Source: Bdellovibrio sp047344985 (GTDB lineage: Bacteria; Bdellovibrionota; Bdellovibrionia; Bdellovibrionales; Bdellovibrionaceae). Taken from it: a stretch of 64,000 nucleotides of DNA. Every line of letters begins with the position of its first letter. Position 1 is the stretch's first letter. The stretch spans positions 3,162,001 through 3,226,000 of the forward strand of contig NZ_CP178861.1 in NCBI RefSeq assembly GCF_047344985.1, read 5' to 3'. Position numbers and translations under genes: made by a program. A model generated the notes under the pieces. It had not been told where the DNA came from, ran no database searches, and worked only from the letters and a program-made list of their open reading frames with translations. This document shows, piece by piece, positions 39,711 to 47,849 of this stretch.

Positions 39711-40610
39711 ATGATTGTTTTGCTGATATTTCTATTTCTTCTTCCCCCACAGAGTCGGGCATCTACGGACTGGGTAGGTAATGGCGGAAACCTTATTGAA
39801 TGTCAGAATCCGTACAACCTCATGCTTCTCGATTACTATGAGGGTCAGCACAGACGAAACCTTACGATTGATTTGGGGACATCGGATTCGGTTGACGAAA
39901 AAGTTCTGTTCGTTTTAAATCGCCTTGAAAAAATCAACCCTTCAAGGGCACAAACTTATAAAACTTGGTTCCGCGTATTTTACAAAGAAGTGGAATTCTT
40001 CCAGGGGTATAAGTTTGGTCCCATTCCAGATACAGGCCCTCTAATAATACCGAATAATTGTGAAATTACGCAGATAGGGGCTCAGCGGCCTGACAATCAA
40101 ATTATGCCGGGAGACTCCCGTTATCTGATTAATGAAACTTTGTGGAAACAAACGAACTATGAAAGTCGTGCCGGACTTATTTTGCATGAACTCATCTATC
40201 GCGAAGGCATCAGCGCTCAGCAGACGACATCCACACGTGTCAGATACTTCAATCAAATTATCAGCTCTAGAGAGTTTGAATCTTACGACAGTTTAAAAAT
40301 ACTCAAGCTGATCCAAACCGTGGGCTTTAGATATGTTGATTATTATGGAATTCCCATTGATCTAGAAAACGCCAGATATTATCAGAGTGGAGCCGTTCGC
40401 ACGGCCTATGCGAAAGGCGGAGAGTTTATTCAAGGACAGAAAAAAATGTCTTTGAAAAATGAATGGGTTGTGTTTAATGAGGATGGAACCATCCAGTCTA
40501 TTCAAAAACGAGAATCATTTTTTCCAGCTAGTCGTTCAGCAAAGTATTTTTATTATCGCGATAACGATTTTTCACTTTTTCCCAATTGGATTTCCCGCCG
40601 GGACCCGTGA
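39711..40610 (+). CDS. Secreted protein paired with the TIGR02147 regulator
   Basis: A 299-residue protein with signal peptide MIVLLIFLFLLPPQSRAS, then DWVGNGGNLIECQ, an N-terminus seen in secreted proteins of unknown function in this lineage. A segment LILHELIYREG (about 155) has an HExxxxE pattern that could be a degenerate metal site; it is not the classical HExxH. The ATG at 39711 has GAGG six bases upstream, directly after the regulator's stop. Its last 83 bases overlap a decayed reading frame on the other strand. Function unknown. Confidence 0.75.
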   Translation: MIVLLIFLFLLPPQSRASTDWVGNGGNLIECQNPYNLMLLDYYEGQHRRNLTIDLGTSDSVDEKVLFVLNRLEKINPSRAQTYKTWFRVFYKEVEFFQGYKFGPIPDTGPLIIPNNCEITQIGAQRPDNQIMPGDSRYLINETLWKQTNYESRAGLILHELIYREGISAQQTTSTRVRYFNQIISSREFESYDSLKILKLIQTVGFRYVDYYGIPIDLENARYYQSGAVRTAYAKGGEFIQGQKKMSLKNEWVVFNEDGTIQSIQKRESFFPASRSAKYFYYRDNDFSLFPNWISRRDP

Positions 40611-41387
40611 CTTCCCGGACCAACATTTCTTGTCCGGCTATTCCTTTATTTGGATCCTTCGTTCCTCCAGGGAGATACTCTCGGTATTGGGACGAAGATC
40701 CACCGCCACCTCCGGTCGGTAAATTTTCGCCACTACCGTTTCCATTGGGGCTTCCAACATTGGCAACAAGAGTATCAGCAGGATTTCTCAAACTAATCCC
40801 ATCGACTTTTGCCTGTGAATTATTTTTATCCGTAGTTGCGGTCTTTATGGAATTGCTTCCTCCAATTTGAGTGCTCTTTTGTAGAGTATTTGCGCAACCT
40901 GGGGTCCGCGGGTTTTTTGCTTTGATGGAATCACTACAAATGTCCTTATTCACAGAGGTCGTGCCTCGAGAAGCTTCGTCACATTGGGAAGCTTGTTTAA
41001 TCGAATCAATCATTGAGGCGATTCCGGTAACCGCAGACGCAACCATGTTTGCATAAGAATAGGTGCAAGCAACATTTTTTAGGGCGACTGAAATTTCGCA
41101 TCTCTCATGGAAATGAAGTCTGCGCATGCCGATAAAGCAGTTTCGATCTGCCAAGCAGGTGTTTTTGGGTTCACACCGCTGCTAAAAGATTCATTTGCAT
41201 TGCGCGGGAGATGCGCCTGAATTCCCGTAAACAATCTCCACCTGCGGCAGTAAAAATTCTGTCCTGCAATTTCTTCTGCTCGATTTAATCGGTGGCCTTC
41301 CCTCAAACGGGTGAGAAGGTCCAGCTTATTGCCTTCTTTTAATATTAAATTTCCTCGTATAGCAAATGCAGTACTTATTATCTCCAC
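40528..41387 (-). pseudogene. Probable frameshifted gene for a cysteine-rich protein
   Basis: Two minus-strand frames (41387-41079 and 41154-40528) overlap, and neither alone has a good start. Between them a third frame carries a protein-like segment, KLQDRIFTAAGGDCLREF followed by RRISRAMQMNLLAA. Joined by one- or two-base shifts near 41275 and 41175, the three frames give one continuous protein that goes on as CEPKNTCLADRNCFIGMRR with regular cysteines and ends in a Gly/Ser/Asn-rich tail. This looks like a gene broken by at least two frameshifts. Sequencing error is the alternative. No family recognised. Confidence 0.5.
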
Positions 41388-41422
41388 AGGGGCTGCCGAT
41401 CATAATGCAAATGTCATAATTC

Positions 41423-41438
41423 TTCACGGATACGTGAA
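41423..41438 (+). promoter_or_regulatory. Short palindrome before the PAS chemoreceptor
   Basis: TTCACG-GATA-CGTGAA is a perfect 6-4-6 inverted repeat, eight bases before the AGGAG ribosome-binding site. Just upstream, GCCGATCA at 41387-41394 resembles the -10 element of flagellar sigma-28 promoters. Confidence 0.4.
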
Positions 41439-41456
41439 ATCATTTTAGGAGAAAAA

Positions 41457-43364
41457 ATGCACGACTCAAAGGCCCCAAGTCGTATTACGGCAGTTGAAAA
41501 TCTTGATCACAACGACAACGCAGCAGCCGTTCTCGAAGCGATTGAAAAATCTCAAGCGAGAATCGAGTTTCGAGCAGATGGCACAATCACAAGTGCCAAT
41601 GAGAAATTTTTAAAAACAATGGGCTACTCCGCTGATGAAGTCGTGGGACAAAAACATAAAATGTTTTGCGAACCTTCTTATAGTGATTCTGAAGAATATA
41701 AAAAACTTTGGCAGACCTTATCAGCTGGCGAAGCTGTCAGTGGTGAATTCAAACGTGTTGGCAAAAATGGAAAAGAAGTCTGGATCATTGGTTCATACAG
41801 CCCGGTATTGGACAACTCAGGAAAAGTAACAAAAGTTATTAAGATTGCGACCGATATCACCGCATCCAAAGTAGAACTTAAAGTTCTTTACGACATCATT
41901 AATTTAACCAGCATCGTCTCTGAGGCGAATCTTAAAGGCGACATCATGTCGGTGAATGAAAAGTTCTTGGAAGTTTCCAAGTATCCTAAGGATGAGCTTA
42001 TCGGTAAAGGCCACAATACGACTCGCCATCCCGACATGCCAAAAGAAGTCTTTAAGGAAATGTGGTCTACTATCGGACGCGGAAAAATCTTTAGAGGCAT
42101 AGTTAAAAACCGCGCTAAAGACGGAACGCCTTACTATGTTGACGCCGTGATTGCACCTGTACTTGGAGAAAACGGCAAGCCAAGAAAATACATCGGTGTC
42201 AGATACGACATTACAGAAACTGAAATTGAAAGACAAAACATGAAGGGCGTCATCAACGCCATCAATGCTTCCTTCGCTTATATCGAATTTGATCCCGAAG
42301 GAAATATTTTGAACTTCAATAAGAATTTTCAAGACACCATGGGATATACCATCGATGAAATGAAAAGCAAACATCATCGTCTTTTCTGTGAAGCAACTTA
42401 TGCCGCAAGTGCCGAATACGCCCAATTCTGGCCTGACCTGAAGAGTGGTAAAAATAAATCGGGAATCTTTAAGAGGGTTTCTAAAGCAGGTAAAGACGTT
42501 TACGTTCAAGCTATTTACTCACCTGTCTTTGATGAGGTAGGTCGCGTTACAAAAATCGTCAAAATCGCGACGGATGTCACGGAACAGGTTAACTACAAAA
42601 AAGCTTTCGAAGAAGAAGTCGTAAAAGTCGTAGAAGAGTTCTCCGCTAAGTCTAAAGAAATTTCTACGCAGTCAGCGACGGTTGCCTCGGGTGCTCAATC
42701 TTTGGGTGCAACGACGGAAGAAATGAATGCGTCTGTCGAAGAACTCAGTGCTTCGATTGATTCTATTGCATTAAATGCGAAGTCCGCCGACCAAATTGCC
42801 AAAGGAACCCAAGTTGAAGCGGATATCGGGGTCCAAGCTATCGCTAAGTCGATTGAAGCTATGGATATGATCAATAAGTCATCTGAAGAAATTGGCGAAA
42901 TCGTAAAAGTGATCAGCGAAATCGCAAGTCAGACCAATCTTCTGGCCTTCAATGCCGCTATCGAAGCGGCTCGTGCCGGAGAACACGGACTTGGTTTCTC
43001 TGTTGTCGCGGATGAGGTCCGCAAACTCGCAGAAAGATCTTCTCAAGCGACAAAAGACATTACGAAACTCATAAATGAGTCCGTAAAACGAGTCAACCAA
43101 GGTGGAGAGGTGTCAAAAGAAGCGGCCGCGGCCTTTAAGAAAATCGTCGAAGGCGTTTCTAAAACGACTCAAGCAATTTCTGAAATTTCCACGGCGGCGC
43201 AAGAGCAACAAACCGCATCCAGAGACGTTGCAAGTGCGATTCAGGAAGTTGCAGATGCCACGGAGAAATCTGCAACAGCTTCTGACTCTATCGCTTCTGC
43301 CACGAAAGCTCTGTCCCAAGGTTCAGAGAATTTACGTGAAGCTGTATTGAAGTTTGCGAGGTAA
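41457..43364 (+). CDS. Soluble chemoreceptor with three PAS domains
   Basis: A 635-residue cytoplasmic chemoreceptor with no membrane helix. Three PAS/PAC units lie at about 28-140, 145-255 and 260-375; units one and three are near copies (SANEKFLKTMGYSADEVVGQKHKMFCE against NFNKNFQDTMGYT..KHHRLFCEATY). The methyl-accepting domain (about 385-635) has the hairpin tip IASQTNLLAFNAAIEAARAG. PAS domains here may bind heme or flavin to sense redox or oxygen; the FCEPSY/FCEATY cysteine is conserved between units. AGGAG precedes the ATG. It is followed by cheR, cheD and a triple CheW gene. Confidence 0.94.
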   Translation: MHDSKAPSRITAVENLDHNDNAAAVLEAIEKSQARIEFRADGTITSANEKFLKTMGYSADEVVGQKHKMFCEPSYSDSEEYKKLWQTLSAGEAVSGEFKRVGKNGKEVWIIGSYSPVLDNSGKVTKVIKIATDITASKVELKVLYDIINLTSIVSEANLKGDIMSVNEKFLEVSKYPKDELIGKGHNTTRHPDMPKEVFKEMWSTIGRGKIFRGIVKNRAKDGTPYYVDAVIAPVLGENGKPRKYIGVRYDITETEIERQNMKGVINAINASFAYIEFDPEGNILNFNKNFQDTMGYTIDEMKSKHHRLFCEATYAASAEYAQFWPDLKSGKNKSGIFKRVSKAGKDVYVQAIYSPVFDEVGRVTKIVKIATDVTEQVNYKKAFEEEVVKVVEEFSAKSKEISTQSATVASGAQSLGATTEEMNASVEELSASIDSIALNAKSADQIAKGTQVEADIGVQAIAKSIEAMDMINKSSEEIGEIVKVISEIASQTNLLAFNAAIEAARAGEHGLGFSVVADEVRKLAERSSQATKDITKLINESVKRVNQGGEVSKEAAAAFKKIVEGVSKTTQAISEISTAAQEQQTASRDVASAIQEVADATEKSATASDSIASATKALSQGSENLREAVLKFAR

Positions 43365-43366
43365 TT

Positions 43367-44203
43367 ATGGTTTCTGTTGATGCATTAGATATCCTTGATG
43401 ACGCTTGTTTCACAAAGCTCATCAGTCTTATTCATGCACTGACAGGAATCACTATTGCGAAGAACAGAAAAAGCATGGTGCAAGGACGTCTTAGAAAACG
43501 CGTCCTTGCCCTTTCCTTAAAAAGCTATGAAGAATATTTTGAGTTCGTTCAAATCCATGACGAGGAAAGAAAACCTTTTATTGATTTAGTAACAACCAAT
43601 GAAACTTATTTCTTTCGCACTCCCCGAATCTGGAGCCATATCGAATCACAAACACTTCCCGCGTGGTATCAACGTAATCCCGGAAAAGTTTTTTCGGCGT
43701 GGTCCGCAGCTGCGTCTACCGGCGAAGAGGCTCACTCGTTGGGAATTTTGTGTCAGCAGTTTAAAGACAAAAATGTCTCTTTTAACTATGAAATTTCCGC
43801 CAGCGATATTTCTCAAAGGGTGGTGAAAGTCTGCAGAGAAGGGGTTTATCAAGGACGCTCCATCGAATCGTTCAGGAACTCAATGCCGGAGACGTTTTCA
43901 AAATACATGTTACAAAACAGCGATGAAACTTTTTCTGTTCATCCAGATGTAAAACGGAAAATGAACTTTTTTGAACACAATCTTTTTACATCACTCAAAG
44001 ACAAGAAAACATATGATCTTATTTTAATCAGAAACGTTTTTATTTATTTTACGTCCGCCGACCAAAGAAAAGTTCTGGATTTAATTCTGCCAAAGCTCGC
44101 AGCCGACGGCATTTTGATTATCGGCGAATCAGAAAGCCTTACCGGAATAAGCTCGGGATTAGCCAAGGTTGAAAATCTTATTTACAGGAAAGACAGCCGC
44201 TGA
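43367..44203 (+). CDS. cheR: CheR chemoreceptor methyltransferase
   Basis: A 278-residue S-adenosylmethionine-dependent methyltransferase that methylates receptor glutamates for adaptation. N-terminal helical domain (about 10-75), then the catalytic domain with VTTNETYFFRTPRIW, FSAWSAAASTGEEAHSLGI at the cofactor site, and DLILIRNVFIYFTSADQRK. It starts two bases after the PAS receptor gene and its stop overlaps the cheD start (TGATG), so the module is one operon. No CheR-type TPR extension is present. Confidence 0.95.
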   Translation: MVSVDALDILDDACFTKLISLIHALTGITIAKNRKSMVQGRLRKRVLALSLKSYEEYFEFVQIHDEERKPFIDLVTTNETYFFRTPRIWSHIESQTLPAWYQRNPGKVFSAWSAAASTGEEAHSLGILCQQFKDKNVSFNYEISASDISQRVVKVCREGVYQGRSIESFRNSMPETFSKYMLQNSDETFSVHPDVKRKMNFFEHNLFTSLKDKKTYDLILIRNVFIYFTSADQRKVLDLILPKLAADGILIIGESESLTGISSGLAKVENLIYRKDSR

Positions 44204-44700
44204 TGAACGATGTAAAAGACGTATTAAGCGTTCATATTGGGGAAGTGAAAGTGGCCAGAAATGGCGAAACGCTCAAGGCCATACTGGGCTCTTGCGTTGG
44301 AATCGGGTTTATATGGAAACGCAAAAGTATGTGCGGATTAGCGCATTGTTTTTTGCCCGAAAATCCGGAGAAATCATTTTCCATTAGCGGGAGATATGTG
44401 GATCAAGCCATCGCTTCCCTATTTGCTCTGATGAAAATCAGGCCCGAAGACGTTGCGGAAATCGACGTTATTTTCGCCGGCGGAGGAAACATGACAAATC
44501 CTGATGCCGCAGACAATTCAAAATTGATAGGTGGACAAAACCTCTCCGCTGCTGAAAGAGAATTGAAGAAAAAAGGTATGAAAATAGTTTTCGTTGAATA
44601 CGGCGGTTGCCAGGGACGTAAAGTGACTATTGATTCTGCCAGTTGCACTTATCAAGTGGAAGCCATCCCAAGACTTGCCAATAAAGGGGCGTTAAAATGA
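44203..44700 (+). CDS. cheD: CheD chemoreceptor glutamine deamidase
   Basis: A 165-residue protein that deamidates receptor glutamines. The catalytic Cys is in LGSCVGIG (about residue 32) and the His in LAHCFLP (about 47), followed by the family GGGNMT loop (about 95) and GGCQGRKV. It overlaps cheR by one base and the CheW gene by four bases. Confidence 0.95.
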   Translation: MNDVKDVLSVHIGEVKVARNGETLKAILGSCVGIGFIWKRKSMCGLAHCFLPENPEKSFSISGRYVDQAIASLFALMKIRPEDVAEIDVIFAGGGNMTNPDAADNSKLIGGQNLSAAERELKKKGMKIVFVEYGGCQGRKVTIDSASCTYQVEAIPRLANKGALK

Positions 44701-46154
44701 TATTTTGTTCATTCTACTTAAACCAAAGTGAGTTCGCACTTCCTGTTACATTTGTCCAAGAAGTTATAAATACGCCCGATTCGTTTTCAACGATCCCACT
44801 GGCTCCAAATTATCTCAAAGGACTTATAAATTTGCGTGGCACGATTGTTCCTGTCGTCGACCTCAAAGATGTTTTAGGCCTGAGTACCGAGGCTGGAAGT
44901 CGGGAGCAAAAGATCGCTATCATCTGTTTAAACGGAAACTTCGTGGGTCTTTTATTTGATAAGACCGGAGAAGTTTTCAGCTCTAATTCCGACGAACAAA
45001 GCAATTTTCTTGATGACGATTCCTCGGTAGTCAAAGGTGTGTTCAAAAAAGAAGGCGGCAAACGAATCATTCAAATTCTTGACGCCGGCTCCATCTTTTG
45101 CCTGAAGAATCTTCCCAAGCAGAACGAAGACGGCAAACTCAACAGCAACCTTATCAACAATCGGGGAAAAAGAAGACAAGCGATTTCGTTTCTCGTTGGT
45201 CCTTCCAAGTGCTCTCTTGAGATAAATGAAATTCAAGAAATTTTAATGCTTAAAAACATCAATGAATCAGCCCTTGCCGTCGGCAACTGCATCGGGACAT
45301 TTGATCTTCGCGGAGTAACAGTTCCGGTAATTGATTTTGCTGCGCTCTTAAAATACAGAGAGGCCGATTCCAGCAAAGATGCGACATTGGGAAATCGACG
45401 AGTTGTCGTAATGAAGATTGAGACCGAGCTTTTCGGACTCTTGGTTGATAAAGTCGATAGCATCGTGACCTTTTACAATGATGAATTGAAACGCTTTCCG
45501 GTTTTCGCCACAGAACGCATGGAAATGATTAAAGGTTGTATTTCAATTAAAGATAAAGAAGACGTTCTTTTGTTGGACAATACGAAAATTCTTACGGACA
45601 AAGAAATTATCGAAATTACTCATGGTCACAGCAAACTCTACAATGCCGCCCGCGAAGCAAGTTCAGAAAACAATAGTAAAAAAAGCGGCATTCGCAAAAC
45701 CTTCATCACCTTCTCGATTGAGCAAGAGTATGCCATTAGCATTTCGGACGTCAGAGAAATTCTGGATCTTCCCTCTAATTTAATGACACCTCCGGGGATG
45801 CCTGCCCACTACCGTGGCGTCTTTAATCTTCGCGGAGAAATGGTGATGGTTGTTGACTCAAGAACCATGTATCAAAAGAAAAAGCAGGAATCGGATCTTA
45901 ATAATAAAATTTTGATATTCAAAACAGAAGACATTCATTTTGGCTTGGTTGTCGACTCCGTTCACTCCATCATTTCCTTATCAGAAAATGATAAGATGAA
46001 ATTGCCGGATCTTATGTACCGCGATAAAGCCGGAGAAAGCGTCACGGACATTGTTGAAGCCGTTCAATACAAGGCGGCCGACGAAACGAATAAGGCGGCT
46101 CTCATCCTGGACGCCAAACGCATCGCTAAGCGTGTCTTAGCGAGCGCGGTTTAG
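44697..46154 (+). CDS. Protein with three tandem CheW domains
   Basis: A 485-residue protein made of three CheW-like SH3-type domains (about 1-145, 160-300, 340-485). Each has the CheW core: GLINLRGTIVPVVDLKDVLG in the first, FDLRGVTVPVIDFAALL in the second, and GVFNLRGEMVMVVDSRTM in the third, plus the GLLFDKTG, GLLVDKVDS and GLVVDSVHS strands. CheW links receptors to the CheA kinase. A single chain with three linking domains could bridge several receptor or kinase units in an array. No cheA, cheB or cheY is in the module. Overlaps cheD by ATGA. Confidence 0.92.
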   Translation: MIFCSFYLNQSEFALPVTFVQEVINTPDSFSTIPLAPNYLKGLINLRGTIVPVVDLKDVLGLSTEAGSREQKIAIICLNGNFVGLLFDKTGEVFSSNSDEQSNFLDDDSSVVKGVFKKEGGKRIIQILDAGSIFCLKNLPKQNEDGKLNSNLINNRGKRRQAISFLVGPSKCSLEINEIQEILMLKNINESALAVGNCIGTFDLRGVTVPVIDFAALLKYREADSSKDATLGNRRVVVMKIETELFGLLVDKVDSIVTFYNDELKRFPVFATERMEMIKGCISIKDKEDVLLLDNTKILTDKEIIEITHGHSKLYNAAREASSENNSKKSGIRKTFITFSIEQEYAISISDVREILDLPSNLMTPPGMPAHYRGVFNLRGEMVMVVDSRTMYQKKKQESDLNNKILIFKTEDIHFGLVVDSVHSIISLSENDKMKLPDLMYRDKAGESVTDIVEAVQYKAADETNKAALILDAKRIAKRVLASAV

Positions 46155-46663
46155 TACTTCTGCGGCTGCAATAAATCTTCTAGAAAAAAAGCTGCCAGTT
46201 CTGACCGACCTGCGAGGCCCGATTTAGAATAAATAGAAATGGACTGCACACGCGCCGTCTTTTCTGCTGTGTTGCGGATTATGGCTATCTCTTTTAAAGA
46301 AAGACCTTTCAAAAGTAATAAAGCCACTTCTTTTTCTGCCTGAGATAAATTCCATTTGGTGAGTTGCAGATCGATAGATTTAGAAAGGCCTTCAATGTAC
46401 TTTTGAGCTTCTGTTTTCCAATCCTCCGCCTCCTTCTTGAGCTTAGCGTTTTCGCTCATTGAGTCTGAAAGCTTATGTTGAAGATTGTAAGAGCCTTTCA
46501 TAAAGTAAAAAATTCCGAATAAGGCGGCGACTCCAGCTCCGCCTTCGACCAGCACATGCCAAACAGCGACGCCTTCCTTGGTATCCGTAAATAAATCCAT
46601 GGCTACCATGAAAGCAACAATGGCCAAAATAGCGACAATGACGGAGCGTTCTTTATGATTCAT
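46151..46663 (-). CDS. Membrane-anchored LuxR-type helix-turn-helix protein
   Basis: A 170-residue protein with two N-terminal membrane helices (about 8-22 and 38-54), a coiled-coil linker (about 60-95), and a C-terminal LuxR-type helix-turn-helix: LSQAEKEVALLLLKGLSLKE then IAIIRNTAEKTARVQSISIY. The domain is complete, so DNA binding from the membrane is possible. It follows the cytochrome b561-like gene by 24 bases on the same strand, and its 3' end overlaps the triple CheW gene by four bases. It might respond to membrane or redox state; no signal domain is recognisable. Confidence 0.85.
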   Translation of the reverse strand: MNHKERSVIVAILAIVAFMVAMDLFTDTKEGVAVWHVLVEGGAGVAALFGIFYFMKGSYNLQHKLSDSMSENAKLKKEAEDWKTEAQKYIEGLSKSIDLQLTKWNLSQAEKEVALLLLKGLSLKEIAIIRNTAEKTARVQSISIYSKSGLAGRSELAAFFLEDLLQPQKY

Positions 46664-46687
46664 ACAGCAAACCTACACAATGAAGTC

Positions 46688-47389
46688 CTAATCGTCATCA
46701 CCATCTTTTCCTATTTCGTCCAACTGAAGTGTCTGACCAAAACCCCCGAGAGTTCTTTGGGAAGGATCAAAATGTTTGTAAAGATAGAGACCTGCAGCGA
46801 ATACGAATGCGATCAAAAGCAATCCAGCAAACGACCTTGATGATCGAATCGAGGTGCTGTTTTCAGGAATTTCTTTTTTCCCATCGAGCATGCTAAGCGC
46901 AATTCTGTCCTGATGACGAATGGAATGAAATATCACACCCGTCACGTGAAGCCCCACCACCACCATAAAAGTGTTGGCCATAAACTCGTGAATGTCTTCA
47001 AAAGTTTCTTTATTTCCTGTCGTCATTAAGTAACCGCTCACGGCCAGGCCAAGCGCTAAAATGAACATCGTAATGGCGGCCCAACTCGAAGCTGGATTGT
47101 GCCCGGGCCAACGTTTTTTTGAACCGGAAATAATACCTAAAATATAATTTTTGAGTTCGAAAAGATTTAGGTTGAAGCCGGAAAACTTCGCATGTTTCGA
47201 TCCAATGACACCCCATACGATACGCCACAACACAAGCCCGCCTAACATAAGGCCCGCTAACATATGATAAATAAAAATAATCGACTCATCATCCGAGGTC
47301 TTAGCCAGAACGAAGGCCACTAAAAATAAGCCCGCAAACAACCAATGAAAAAGTCGGGTTGGTAAATCATAAACTAAAGTTGATCTCAT
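46688..47389 (-). CDS. Cytochrome b561-like membrane diheme protein
   Basis: A 233-residue protein with about four to five membrane helices, starting LVYDLPTRLFHWLFAGLF with the first heme-ligand His. Other likely ligands are in FIYHMLAGLMLGGLVLWRIVWG and VVVGLHVTGVIFHS. This is the bacterial cytochrome b561/HyaC-like family, which moves electrons between quinone and periplasmic partners. The ATG at 47389 has GGTGGAGG upstream. A divergent PepSY-domain secreted protein lies 170 bases away, a common pairing. The C-terminal helix and Asp-rich tail (GKDGDDD) extend beyond the core. Confidence 0.88.
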   Translation of the reverse strand: MRSTLVYDLPTRLFHWLFAGLFLVAFVLAKTSDDESIIFIYHMLAGLMLGGLVLWRIVWGVIGSKHAKFSGFNLNLFELKNYILGIISGSKKRWPGHNPASSWAAITMFILALGLAVSGYLMTTGNKETFEDIHEFMANTFMVVVGLHVTGVIFHSIRHQDRIALSMLDGKKEIPENSTSIRSSRSFAGLLLIAFVFAAGLYLYKHFDPSQRTLGGFGQTLQLDEIGKDGDDD

Positions 47390-47558
47390 ATAAACCTCCA
47401 CCTCAAATGTCATTCCGTTTTCGGTTTTCGTCCATTGGGCAAAAGATATACGTCACATAATTTCAAGTACTTAGGGCATTCGGCCTATTTTCAAAATAAA
47501 GAAAGTAACGATACTGAAAGAAATGAATGGGATAGACCCATTAATAAAGGAGAGTCAA

Positions 47559-47816
47559 ATGAGACATCTAGTAATAGGCCTGGTGGTCCTAGGAACAGCC
47601 ACAACAGTTTATGCCAAAAAAGAATGTACCAATGAACCCAAAGAAAAATGGATGCAAGAAGCCGACTTTAAAAAGAAAGTCGAGAACGAGGGATATAAAA
47701 TATCGAAATTTAAACAACCTGGCACTTGCTACGAAATTTACGGCACGAACAAAGACGGTAAAAAAGTCGAAATCTACTTTAATCCGGTCGACGGTTCGAT
47801 TGTAAAAGAAAAATAA
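47559..47816 (+). CDS. Small secreted PepSY-like protein
   Basis: An 85-residue protein with signal peptide MRHLVIGLVVLGTATTVYA and one PepSY-like fold: WMQEADFKKKVENEGYKISK, then YEIYGTNKDGKKVEIYFNPV and a final DGSIVKE. The two cysteines (ECTNE and GTCYEI) may bond. Single-domain PepSY proteins often accompany cytochrome b561 genes. The ATG at 47559 has AAAGGAGAG upstream. A strong terminator follows. Confidence 0.83.
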   Translation: MRHLVIGLVVLGTATTVYAKKECTNEPKEKWMQEADFKKKVENEGYKISKFKQPGTCYEIYGTNKDGKKVEIYFNPVDGSIVKEK

Positions 47817-47822
47817 ATAAAA

Positions 47823-47846
47823 GGGCACACTTTATGTGCCCTTTTT
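47823..47846. terminator. Intrinsic terminator
   Basis: GGGCACA-CTTTA-TGTGCCC followed by TTTTTATTTT, preceded by A-rich sequence. It sits between the PepSY gene and the convergent chemoreceptor gene. Confidence 0.92.
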
Positions 47847-47849
47847 ATT

